DNA of 64,000 bases from positions 4,018,501 through 4,082,500 of the forward strand of contig NC_090714.1 in assembly GCF_040954835.1 (NCBI RefSeq), given 5' to 3'. The notes under the pieces were generated by a model, which saw nothing but the letters and a program-made list of their open reading frames with translations, was not told the DNA's origin and ran no database searches. The translations under genes were made by a program, and so were the position numbers. This DNA is from Lepisosteus oculatus. Its lineage: Eukaryota > Chordata > Actinopteri > Semionotiformes > Lepisosteidae. This document shows, piece after piece, positions 9,931 through 19,119 of this stretch. How positions within the stretch are numbered: the stretch's first letter is position 1; each line of letters opens with the position of its first letter.

Positions 9931-10620
9931 TTGTCCTGTATTTTCGAAGGTGCGAAGGGTTGTCTTGCGCGTGCGCCACGCACCGCAAGGCGACAACCCA
10001 TCGCACTAACCTGGAAAAGTGCGAGGACGCCCGCCTTTTTAGATAGTCTGGGGGGGAATAGGGTCCCTAGGAGGGAGCGTGGGTCTAGCCCTGGGGGGAG
10101 GAGAAGGGAGGATAGCTCTAGCCAAGCCCCCTCACTCCCAGCAGGCTGGAGATGGCCTCGGCCCGAGAGAGAGGAGGCACCCAGGGCGGACTCAGCCCAT
10201 CAGTCACAGTTGCAACTGACAGCTTTCTAAGTCCACACCCCAGGAGACCTGCCTCTCTGCAGGGACCAAAGCCACCACCAACCTGCCATCCTCTCCTGCC
10301 GGGAGCGAGTGGGCCTGGCTAGAGCTGCAGTCAATCAGCCAGCCCCCGCCTACCCCTCTCCAATGAGGGGGGGTGGGCGAGGCTCGGCTTGATTGCTACC
10401 ACACCCCGAGAGAAACCCCAGATACTAAGTTTTTTGGCGGGAAAATCTGGACACGCTTAAAAAGGGGGTAGCCTTTGACCTTTTCAAGTCAAAAAGCGAT
10501 AGGGCGTCCCCTTGCGGCCACAAACTGTAAGCAAAATCTCTCCGCCAAAAAACTCACCAACACCGGGGTTTTTCAGGGCCAAGGGGGTACAGAACTCTGC
10601 ACAAAAAAATGAAAGAACAA
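9930..10620. other. Conserved GC-rich interspace between convergent 3' ends, copy 1
   Basis: Between the two predicted poly(A) sites lies GC-rich sequence that is about 98% identical to 26190-26885. It holds CCAAT-type motifs (TCCAATGAGG near 10358; GTCAATCAG near 10331), a consensus E2F site TTTTGGCGGGAAAA (10432-10445) and a perfect 13-bp inverted repeat (10428-10440 with 10542-10554). The frame starting near 9868 is open for 120 codons, but it is interrupted relative to copy 2 by a 14-bp length difference, so it is not a conserved protein. Confidence 0.6.
9950..10006 (+). other. Long hairpin just 3' of the polyadenylation site
   Basis: The left arm reads GTGCGA, A, GGGTTGTC, TTGCG, C, GTGCG. 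After a CCA loop the right arm pairs with every block in reverse: CGCAC, CGCAA, GACAACCC, TCGCAC. That is 24 base pairs interrupted by one A/A mismatch and two small bulges. The position is about 25-80 bases after the predicted cleavage site. The matching place in copy 2 has lost several pairs. Confidence 0.6.
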
Positions 10621-12260
10621 CATCAAGGTTCAATCAACCATTTATTGAGCGAAAATGGCATACAAAGCATTACAATAGTCGGACGCATAGGCGTCGAAGT
10701 GAAAATGAACATGCATTTCAATTACAAAGTGTCAAAGCACGGCTACATTAACGCTAAACACTGTTACAAGTCAACAGAGTAAGAAAACATTTGCAAGCTA
10801 CTGCATGTTAAAACGGAAACATACAGCACGTTACTGTTTCTCCGAGGCTTCTGTCGAGACAGAGACCGGAATGAAGACTGGAACTTTGTTGCAATTCCTG
10901 TAAAAAAACAGAAAACAGTATTAACTTTCGGTTAAAAACAGGATCTCGAAATTATCCTAGCTAGTTCAAAAGATACAGTAATAAAGCGATTAGCCTGGTG
11001 CAACAGAGAATGTTCGTGTTCAACAAGGTATAGAAGCAGTTACATTTGAAGTGTGAAGACCGAAACACAATACAGCTGTCGATTAGAAATATCATTTCCA
11101 TTTTGATTAGCATATTCTTTTTCTGCAACAACGTATTTAACACACAAATAACCAATCCATATATTTAGAGGTTCCGTTATCTTAATTGTTGTGATGCAAT
11201 TTGGAAGCTAAAAATGAATCTGTTTCTAATGAATCTGTATTATGCCAATCACAGAAGCTTAAGTGATCGCAGTTTCAGCAGAAAATGTTTTCTATAAAAA
11301 GCAGGCCTACAATGTTGTCGGGTCAAACCCATTTCTGCCCTGGAGAAATCTAGTATCGCCTAGTTTGAGTCTTCTTTTGACAAAGTACATCACTTTTCCA
11401 ACAACATCAGTACACAGTGTACTTCAATACGATACGTGTAAACGAATAAAAAGGTTTATACTTACACAGATAATTCAAGCAGCTGTGCCAAGCGTGTCCT
11501 GCCCAAAGATACCAAACTGGAAACACAAGAACACAAGTATTTAGATCATTGAAAGATACTTTAAACTACGTTTTCTTAGTTGAAAACGATGTTTTCATCA
11601 GAGCAGATAGCGCACAATATATATGATATAAGACAGATGTAAAGAAATTAATAAAATGTTTATACTTACGTTTATTCTTCCATTAAGTGCGAGTCATGTC
11701 CAGCCCAAAGACACTAAACTGAAAACCCCCATTGAAAACAACCATTGAAATTAAAAATCATTAGCTGCAAAGCTAATATTACCGAGCGAATATAAGAACA
11801 TAATCTCTAGACCCACTCTGAAAAATAATGAAAATAATGGCTGTTTGTTTGGATAAATGCACACGCGTGGTTTTATGAACAAAGTTCACCAAGTTTTTGA
11901 TAAAGATTAAAATACGGATAAGCGACGTTTTCATTCTGCTATAACAGAGCTTTTCTTCGACGTAAAAGGAATAAACACGTTGTATGTGACAACAAGTTCC
12001 TTTTTAAAAATAAGTGAGGCGTTGGAAACTAAAAAATGTAAAAATGCCGGTAAAATGCTATTTAGCTCCCAAAGAAAACTCGTATATTACCCCTTTCATC
12101 TGCTACGTTAAGACAACATAATTACACGAGTTAAATTTAATATACATTCAAATAAAGGAAAATAAGAAATAATCATAAAAGACGCGGAACAAACGCACTC
12201 AGCTCCCTTCTCTCCCGCAGAACCTGGCGCACAGGTGCGCGGGGCGTGGCCTGCGAGAGA
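10620..12260 (-). ncRNA. Spliced non-coding transcription unit, minus strand, copy 1
   Basis: Read from right to left: CpG-rich start near 12260 and exon 1 to about 12199 (donor GTGCGT); exon 2, 11718-11670; exon 3, 11516-11466; last exon, 10897-about 10620. Exons 2 and 3 both begin TTTRGTRTCTTTGGGC after a CAG acceptor and end at identical GTAAGTATAAAC donors, so they look like an exon duplication. The last exon follows TTTTTTTACAG and ends with AATAAA (10646-10641 on this strand). No usable open frame was found. It converges on the plus unit of the same copy. Its promoter shares GCCCCG and CACCTGT motifs with the plus unit's promoter. Confidence 0.55.
10641..10646 (-). terminator. Polyadenylation signal, minus unit copy 1
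   Basis: AATAAA on the minus strand within GCTCAATAAATGGTTG, about 250 bases into the last exon. It is identical in copy 2 (26911-26916). Confidence 0.6.
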
Positions 12261-12300
12261 TGTCATGCAGGTGGGCGTGGTTACAGACTGACGGTTCCGG
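12200..12300 (-). promoter_or_regulatory. CpG-rich promoter of the minus unit, copy 1
   Basis: GC-rich sequence with GGGGCGTGGC and GGGCGTGG (Sp/KLF-like CACCC boxes) and CAGGTGCGC. It closely matches 28520-28625 in copy 2, while the A+T-rich intron beside it is far more diverged. Confidence 0.5.
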
Positions 12301-12759
12301 TTGCTTTTTTTCTGACTCCACCTGGAAACTTGTTAAAGAAATCGTGCCTGTTTACAGAAGCCCCCGTGAGTTACAAGTTTCAAAATCGTTTTTTGTCCCC
12401 GTAGACTACTGAGACACTTACTGTTCTATAACCTGATCTACCTAAACTCTGCAACAAGAAGTCAGATTACTCAAAAGTAAAGAGGCTGTTGGTTTAAACA
12501 AAATGGCTGGTTTGCCTGTGCCACTCTCCCACAACTCTTTGTGTAAAGAACTTATAAATACACTTCCCCATGACATCCTTTCACGTTTCACATGGTTCAT
12601 GTCAAAGTAGTCCACACTGTATTACTGCAACTTATTTTCTCAACTGGTTAACTGCAGTAGCTACTTAACTCATTAGGATGATTTTCAACACTAGTTTACT
12701 GGACTGAAGTACATACAGTATTACATTCTACTAAATTAAAATTTCTCAACCTCAGTGCA

Positions 12760-13110
12760 ACAAAAGAGGAGGTGGAAGAACATTTGTAAGAACCCATAGT
12801 GACCCCAGAGACCAGGAGGAGCTGGAGACGATGGCTTCACTCGCTAAACCAGACAGACCCACCAGTGCTTTTGAAGAGTTGGAACCTACCTGGCAGGAGA
12901 TGAACAATTTCCTAAGAAGGTCTAGAGCAAGATCAGCGCCACAGGCAAATGGTGTCAAGGACAAGACTCCCAAGTACTGCGAGAGGCTCAGGCTCAAGCA
13001 GCAGGGAGGAAGAACTCAGTCAAGGAAAGCTGGCTGATTGCAAAGAGGTGTGTGAGGCCATGAGGGTAGTGGCTGCCACTATGGACATCTTAGGCTCAGA
13101 GTCTACAGTT
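12760..13110 (+). mobile_element. Degenerate LINE reverse-transcriptase fragment
   Basis: The plus strand reads TSAFEELEPTWQEMNNFLRR, then SRARSAPQANGVKDKTPKYC, then ERLRLK. This resembles the start of a non-LTR retrotransposon RT domain, which normally continues with a KLW...W.KGKV.D.W block. Here the continuation appears only in another frame (GKLADCKEVCE), so there is at least one frameshift, plus stops. It is a dead fragment of a different LINE family from the one at 3.3 kb. Confidence 0.6.
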
Positions 13111-13780
13111 CGCTGATGTCTCTGTCTTCTCTGATCTCCTCTGAGATCAAGCCCTAGGTCCCTCACATCGCTGAGTTCTTCACTCATGGTGTCCTGAGCT
13201 CAATGAGCTTCACCTCCAGCTCTCACCCTCTGGCTAGTCCTTGTCAGGGAGAAGCAGCGGAACGCCCTCGACTCGATCAATCCAGTTTGACCAGAGCTTC
13301 TCTATCGCCTTCTTTGCCTTACTGGCAGGCCGACTCAGCAACGACCGAGGCTGCTACTCCTCCACACCTTCCTGCACCTCAATGACACTTCTCAGTCTCT
13401 CCAGGAGCCTCCCTGCTCCTCGCCACCCCTCCAGGAGCCTCCTTCTCCCCCCTGTAGCCACTGGTCCTCTCATGACCAGCCCTCGGGCTTCCAGGTCCTC
13501 CTCCAGCCCCTGACATCATCTCCTGACACCTCCGGGCCGGGTCTCACACAAACCAGAGTCTCCAGAGTCTCCAGAGTCTCACTCTCACACTCAGACTCAG
13601 CTCATCACACCCAGTCTCCAGCTCCTCACTGTCGGGCTGAGCCTAGACACACTCATGTTAGAACCACACAGCCCCTCAGTGCCTCACTCTCGTGTCCTAG
13701 GCTGTGCACACACAGCTTCCAGTGGACCTTTCCTGTGCCCAGTCACCACTGCGAACTATCTCCACCCTCACTGGAGCTTT
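13110..13780. other. Gene-free stretch, C/T-rich
   Basis: Pyrimidine-rich sequence with short internal repeats (TCCAGGAGCCTCC twice near 13400-13440; CCAGAGTCT repeated near 13555-13575). Open frames here are low-complexity Ser/Pro/Leu translations with no recognisable domain. Confidence 0.4.
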
Positions 13781-13789
13781 AGCTCCCTC

Positions 13790-14024
13790 TCACTCTCATT
13801 CCTGGCCAAGTAGCCTGGTCAGTACCTGGATGGGAGACCTCCTGGGAAAAGCCAAGGTTGCTGCTGGAGGAGGTGTTAGTGAGGCCAGCAGGGGGCGCTC
13901 ACCCTGCGGTCCATGTGGGTTCTAATGCCCCAGTATAGTGACGGGGACACTATACTGTTAACACGCGCCGCCCTTCGGATGAGACATAAAACCGAGGTCC
14001 TGACTCTCTGTGGTCATTAAAAAT
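13790..14024 (+). mobile_element. 5S rRNA-derived SINE, 5' portion
   Basis: Begins with sequence matching the 3' part of 5S rRNA (AGCCTGGTCAGTACCTGGAT, then GGGAGACCTCCTGGGAA), which carries the internal control region. The body follows: GTGGGTTCTAATGCCCCAGT, then CACTATACTGT, then TTCGGATGAGACATAAAACC, breaking off after CTGTGGTCATTAAAA. The rest of the element is absent here but is visible at 44.6 kb and 63.6 kb. Confidence 0.72.
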
Positions 14025-14039
14025 GTGGTAAGTAATAAG

Positions 14040-17000
14040 GGTAGAGGAGGCACATGAGCGAAAACTCAGGCAATATCAGTCCCTCATCCCTGAATGTGTC
14101 AGAGAAATGGATGGAGAGCATGCAGTGTCCCAGCTGAAGCTGGCTGTAGAGGTTTTGTGGGACAGTCACTTTGGAGAGGCCTGGGGCTGCTTGGTGTCAA
14201 ACGAGCAGCAAAGAGAAAGTTAGTGGCCAAGGTCTGTGAGCAAGTAAGTGCAGTATCCATCTGGATACTGGCTCTGGGTGACAAGGAGTGAGCTTTGGCT
14301 GTAAGGAGACAGACCTGAGTTGTTATAAGTGGATCTAACAACACATGTGCTATAAACAATCCAGTGAATCTAGGAGAAAATGAGGGTTATATATCTTCAC
14401 ACCTCTGTGTTAGTTTATATAAATGCTCCTCTGGTAGGATTTATACTAACAAGACATGTCTTGCGAGTTTCTTGCCCTTCTGAGAGGGGATATGTGACCA
14501 TTTTGGAGGAAGATGTTCATGGTCCATCTCCCATTCCTGAAGTGTTCAAACTGGTAGAAGCAGTAAGAGCAGTTCATTCATAATGGGTTGTGCCCGAAAC
14601 AATTTTTTTTAGGGGAAGAAAGGATTTACAGAAATCAAGGGATGAATCTGAAAACTGATGGGGTTCATGAGGAGAAGCCAAAACCTTAAGCTAACACAAA
14701 GAAAATGTTATTTCAGACTGGTGATTCAAAAAGTCACCCTGCTAGTTTAAGGTTAAGTGCCTGCTTACCAAACCACCAGACCACTTCTCAGTGCAAAGGG
14801 AAGGAAGCTGTTCAATGGGAAAAAACTGTTAAAATCATCAGCCAATACAGGGCATCAAAACACTGATTGCATAATCTATGTCTCAATATTATCCCCCAAT
14901 CTCCTTAGCTACCTCAAATTTCAACACTCTCAACAATAATTTTTATTTTTTAAATACAGGAGACTCTATTAGCAAAACAGGGTTTTGTCATGGGTCTGCA
15001 GCACCGACTTTTGCCTTTGCGATTCCTCAGCTGAGAACACTATTCCAATCATAGCAGACATGGACAAGTGTTCTGACGGAGGAAGAGGAAGAGGAAGAAT
15101 ACTGGGTAGGGATGCAGAAGTGGTTTTAGAGTTCATCACAAATCTGTATATGTTTAAGGAATATATATAAACCATTACGAAATCATTATCTTTTTCTACT
15201 AAACGATTTCTGAAACAGATTGAGGTATGGTGAAATGTTTAGGAACTAATAACGTTCAAGGAAAATTGATTAAAGCAATGTTGCACTGTCCCTAGAAGGC
15301 TTCTGTAGGCACCTTGCATTTTGGCTCAAGCCCAGGTTGTGGTGTTTCTCTGAGCCAAGGTGGCTTCTGAGCAGACAGGGATCTGGAAGCAGGTGTGCAC
15401 TATCGAGCTGGACACACCCGGGCATTCCACATGAGGATTTTAGGGCTTTGGGGATAGGTTCCCATGGAATTAGCCCAGCCCCTGTAATTAACGAAGAGGC
15501 TTATAAAAGTGAAGTTTGGGAGGAAAGTATTTATGTTGTGCTTTGAATTGAAGAGGAGCATGAGAATTATTCAGTGTGAGTTTTGCCCATGCTCCTGTGG
15601 CTTTGGAGTAGTGGGATTTGTTTGGTGAGAAGAGCAAGATGTCACTGGTTTGGAGCATTCAACCAGAACTGTTCCTGAAGCCAGTTGATCCTCTGTGGGA
15701 CTTGACAAGCTGAGCTGTGGTTTGGAAATACAGTAAGTGATGCTGTCCAGTAGGGGGAGCCACATATGCTAGGATGTGTGTGCCAGCTCCTGGGTCAGCT
15801 ATGTTGGGGTGAGTTAGAGCTGTGGAGGAAATTGGCATTGCAACACTGACCAGGAGATGTTCAGGGTATCGTATGCAAAACCAAGCTGAGCTTGTCCACA
15901 TTCGTCTTTCTGTATCTTCTAGATGAGGGTTAGCTGGCTGCACTGTTGTACCGCCTCTGGAGGCAGTAGGTCCTTCAGCACAGGACTGACACTCCGCACA
16001 ATTGAGTCTCCCTGGGGATGTACATTGCATTGATCTTTCCTGTATGTCTTGGCAGCATGCTCTTATGGAATCCCTTCCCTAGTCACAAAAACCCCATTCC
16101 AAGGGACCGGGGACAAGGACAGCTGAATTGGGAAGGGCCCAGTATGCTACTGACTTTGGGATGCAGAAACCCAGCTTGACCCTGCTGCACAGCCAGTGGG
16201 GAGAGATCCCTCCACTGAAATTCCAGGTAGGGCACTGCGGTACTTAGCTCAGCTGTTGAAATGACTGGAAAATGATGCTACTCTGGATAAAAGCATCAGC
16301 CAAACAGTCCAGTCCCTTTTTGCTAAAGGCTGCTTCCTCACAGCAGTATCTCCACTGGACAGTGATGGAAACCGACCTTCAGTGATGGTAATGTTCTGGA
16401 TGAGTTTGAGCATGCTCTCCATGCTTGGGAGTCCAATGTGTGACTGGCCTGGGTATGAGTGTCCAGTGTGTGGTGTCAGGACTTGGTCATGTAATCTTTC
16501 CTCCCCCCCCCACCCCACACTTCTGAAAGAGCCCCTTTTAATCACCATGGGGGAAGAATGGAGACGTGTGCTGTGATGCTTTTTATTCCTTCCTGGGAAG
16601 ATTGGCGCAACTGAAGCTCTCCAAGAGTAATGGGAGATCAGCACTGCAGCTTTGATGTGGAACCAAGATCTGTGGTTTGTATGGGGCTCCTCTGACCTGT
16701 CATGTTACAAGACAGGCTCAAGGACATCTGTGTCATGTCTGTACAATAAAGTCTTGTGTGTGTACAGCTGTTAACTCTGTCCTCTGTGGTGCCACTGTAT
16801 AGACCCTGATGCTTTATTGGACTGAAGATCAGTACCTTCAGGGGTAGCTTTCATTGGGCTACAATGCAACGTGGAGGGGAACTGCTGGATCTTCTCATGT
16901 ACTGGTCAGTCTTAAAGGGACAAATGGGACCTGGCACTAACCCAGGAACTTCAGTTGACACACCTGTAATGCAAGTCTCTGCCTAATTAGTCTGTGCAAC

Positions 17001-18000
17001 TGCACAGACCTCATCCTGGAACACCAATGGAAGTAGTTTTACATGTCCTCCACTATTTACCTAGGACCACTGGGGGGAGTGGAGAGAGAGTGCAGTTACA
17101 TAAGTTGATCACTCACTGATAGGAGCTCCTTAAAGGGTCCTCATTTTGTTGTGACTCCTATAGAGTTTGACATCAGCTGGATGCTTAGTCCAAGTCATTA
17201 AATGGTCTTCTAATAGGTAAAAAGAGAACCTGCAGCACTCAGCCTCCCCCCAAAATGTGGTTGAGAGAGTCTCCATTTAATCTAGACCATATAGGGTTCT
17301 GTTACTAAATTGCACTGAGAGTAGATTTATTTAATCTGGGTACATGGCACAGTTACCATTCTTCCTTAGCTATTTTGTATGACTACTTTGGCATTGTAGG
17401 GGCAGGCATGTAATGTTAATACAGTAAGAAGGGAATTCCAAAAAGCTTGCATTAGTGTTATATATGCAGACGTGTCTCTGAAATAGACTGTGCAAGCAGC
17501 GCTGTACCTTTTACATTGCAGAATCTTGGTCTCTTGTGTTAAGAAGGGTTTCATCCTACTGCAGTTATTTCACTACCACACAAGGCTCAGTCCTCTTTTG
17601 TAGGTGGTGTTTGACATAGTGGCGGGGATTCACTTTATCCATCGTGAAAATGCAGCAGAAACTGGTGACATGCACCAACAGGCCCTCTCCCAGTTAGAGG
17701 AAAAGAGAAATTAAATTAATGAAAAACAAGCCTAGGTTTAGCCATGAATTTAGCCAGGACTCCAGCATAACATCCCTACACTTTAATCTTTATAGACCTT
17801 AAACATCACCCTAATGACTGAACCTCTTAGAGCAAGGGGTAAGATGGAAGAGCACCTACTACAGTTTTCTCCAACCCCAAACCCCACTTGCAGCAACAGT
17901 CTGGATTCCAGTTCTGTACTGGTCTTGAGTAGGCTCAGACTTGCCTAATGTGAGATCAGGCTACAAGGTAGTAATACTATGTTTTATTTTCCAGATCTGC
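14040..18000. other. Intergenic stretch, no gene recognised
   Basis: About 4 kb of unique-looking sequence. Short open frames exist on both strands (for example 15659-16030 and 16249-16644, minus), but none has a recognisable domain or clear splice context. An AATAAA at about 16745, followed by GTCTTGTGTGTGTAC, looks like a poly(A) signal. There is a C-run near 16500. I see no RNA gene here. Confidence 0.3.
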
Positions 18001-18009
18001 TTCCTGACT

Positions 18010-18354
18010 GAAGAGCTGAGGAGTTCTTATTGGCAAAGTTTAGAATCCAGAGCCACGCTCTGTCAACTGGTGGCTGGAGTACCTCTATCTCCTATTGGTC
18101 AGCTGTTCATATACTGAGGAGCTGTTTCTATTGCAAGTTTTATTATTGGTCAATAAGAGGAGGCATCTCTGAGACTTTAGATCTCATTAAGATGGCGAAA
18201 CTGAAGTACTGCAACATAAAACACCGCAATAATGATCGAAGTGGAACAAGACAGAGCAGCGCTCGTACCTGCAGGCCATATAAATCAAACTCAGAGATGA
18301 CAGAGAGTAGAAAGTGAAGCCAAGCTGCACACAAACTACAGCTGACTGGATATG
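18010..18354 (+). promoter_or_regulatory. CCAAT/TATA promoter with exon-like segment
   Basis: Three inverted CCAAT boxes (ATTGG at 18029, 18094 and 18145) precede a TATA-like CATATAAATC (TATAAAT at 18279-18285). A strong donor TATG/GTGAGT follows at 18354/18355, so a first exon of about 45 bases starting near 18310 is plausible. An alternative is a 41-codon frame beginning at AAGATGGCG (18192) and ending before 18320. Immediately downstream lies LINE debris, so the rest of any gene was displaced or lies beyond it. I do not recognise the gene. Confidence 0.4.
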
Positions 18355-18559
18355 GTGAGTACGTGATTTCCCATTTGGAAAAGGACATAGGGAACGTGTT
18401 GGAAGACAACAGGAAAACAAAGACAAAGAAAGGGCAGGGGGAGAAGAGAGAAGAAGAAAAAAAGGTAAAGAAATAATCAAGAGCAGATAGTATAAGATAA
18501 AAAAGTAAAAAACAGACCTTTTGATCTGACACGCCATTAACTCACCAGATCGGGAACTC

Positions 18560-19110
18560 CTGTCTGTTTCTTTATGACCTCGCTACCTGCCATGGGAGTT
18601 TGGGCAGGCGTTTGCAACTCTGCTGTAGATTTCTCCTGATGCCGATTATAAAACTGCCTCAGAAATTCATTTGGGAGATTTTAATGGCTGTTTGCTTAAG
18701 TCAGTTCTCCCCAATGATCATCAGTCTGTAAATGGCTACACAAGAGGTTCTAGGACATTAGATCCCTGTTATGGTAACATTAAGAATGCCTGTAAAGTTC
18801 TTATGAAACCACCGACATGATGATCTGATCTAATCCAAAAAGAAAGAGCAGGAATTCAAACCTATAATAGATTGAGAGGGGAAAGTGATTCAGAGGAATA
18901 TATAGGAAGAATTGAAACATGATAAAAGAGATTATAATTCCAAGGTGGAGAAAGTAATGAATAGAAATAATGTACAGGAGGCGTGGCGTAGGATCTAAAC
19001 CATGATTGGCCAGGTGCCCCTTAGAAATGGGAGCTGGCTGGAGCACACACCCCAATATGTAAATGAACTGATTTTTTATTTGCTCTGTTCGAGAGTAGAG
19101 AACCAGGAGA
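18560..19110 (+). mobile_element. CR1/L2-like LINE, endonuclease-region fragment
   Basis: The plus strand reads YLPWEFGQAFATLL, stop, ISPDADYKTASEIHLGDFNG, then SVLPNDHQSVNGYTRGSRTL and DPCYGNIKNA. This is the form of the endonuclease domain in CR1/L2-type fish LINEs (GDFN and the TR...TLD.CY.N.K motif). A degenerate downstream part near 18975-19080 reads like the W.G...M.G / NEL linker before the RT domain. Internal deletions and stops make it dead. Confidence 0.68.
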
Positions 19111-19119
19111 ACCTATTTT

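Larger units (their letters stand above)
5980..12310 (+). repeat. Large direct duplication, copy 1
   Basis: This segment corresponds to 23500-28640 in the same orientation and order. Shared landmarks are a tRNA-like block (about 7000-7470), a CpG promoter with AAGATGGCGGC, a chain of short exons, a last exon with AATAAA, a GC-rich interspace, and a second unit on the other strand that starts at about 12.26 kb. Similarity is uneven: by eye about 98% in the interspace and tRNA-like block, high in exons, and much lower in introns and in the 6.0-6.9 kb flank. Copy 1 is longer because of internal amplifications; copy 2 carries an inserted repeat. Confidence 0.93.

Noticed and set aside
9868-10230. 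A 120-codon plus-strand frame, partly repeated in copy 2 (26222-26593)
   Set aside because: The shared part is broken by a 14-bp length difference and the sequence is conserved at all positions alike. GC-rich composition explains the open frame.
15659-16030. Cys-containing minus-strand frame, possibly a secreted peptide
   Set aside because: No signal peptide, no splice signals and no recognisable cysteine pattern.
18143-18537. Overlapping minus-strand frames rich in Leu/Phe/Ser
   Set aside because: A translation of the complement of an A/G-rich stretch; low complexity, with no splice or start context.
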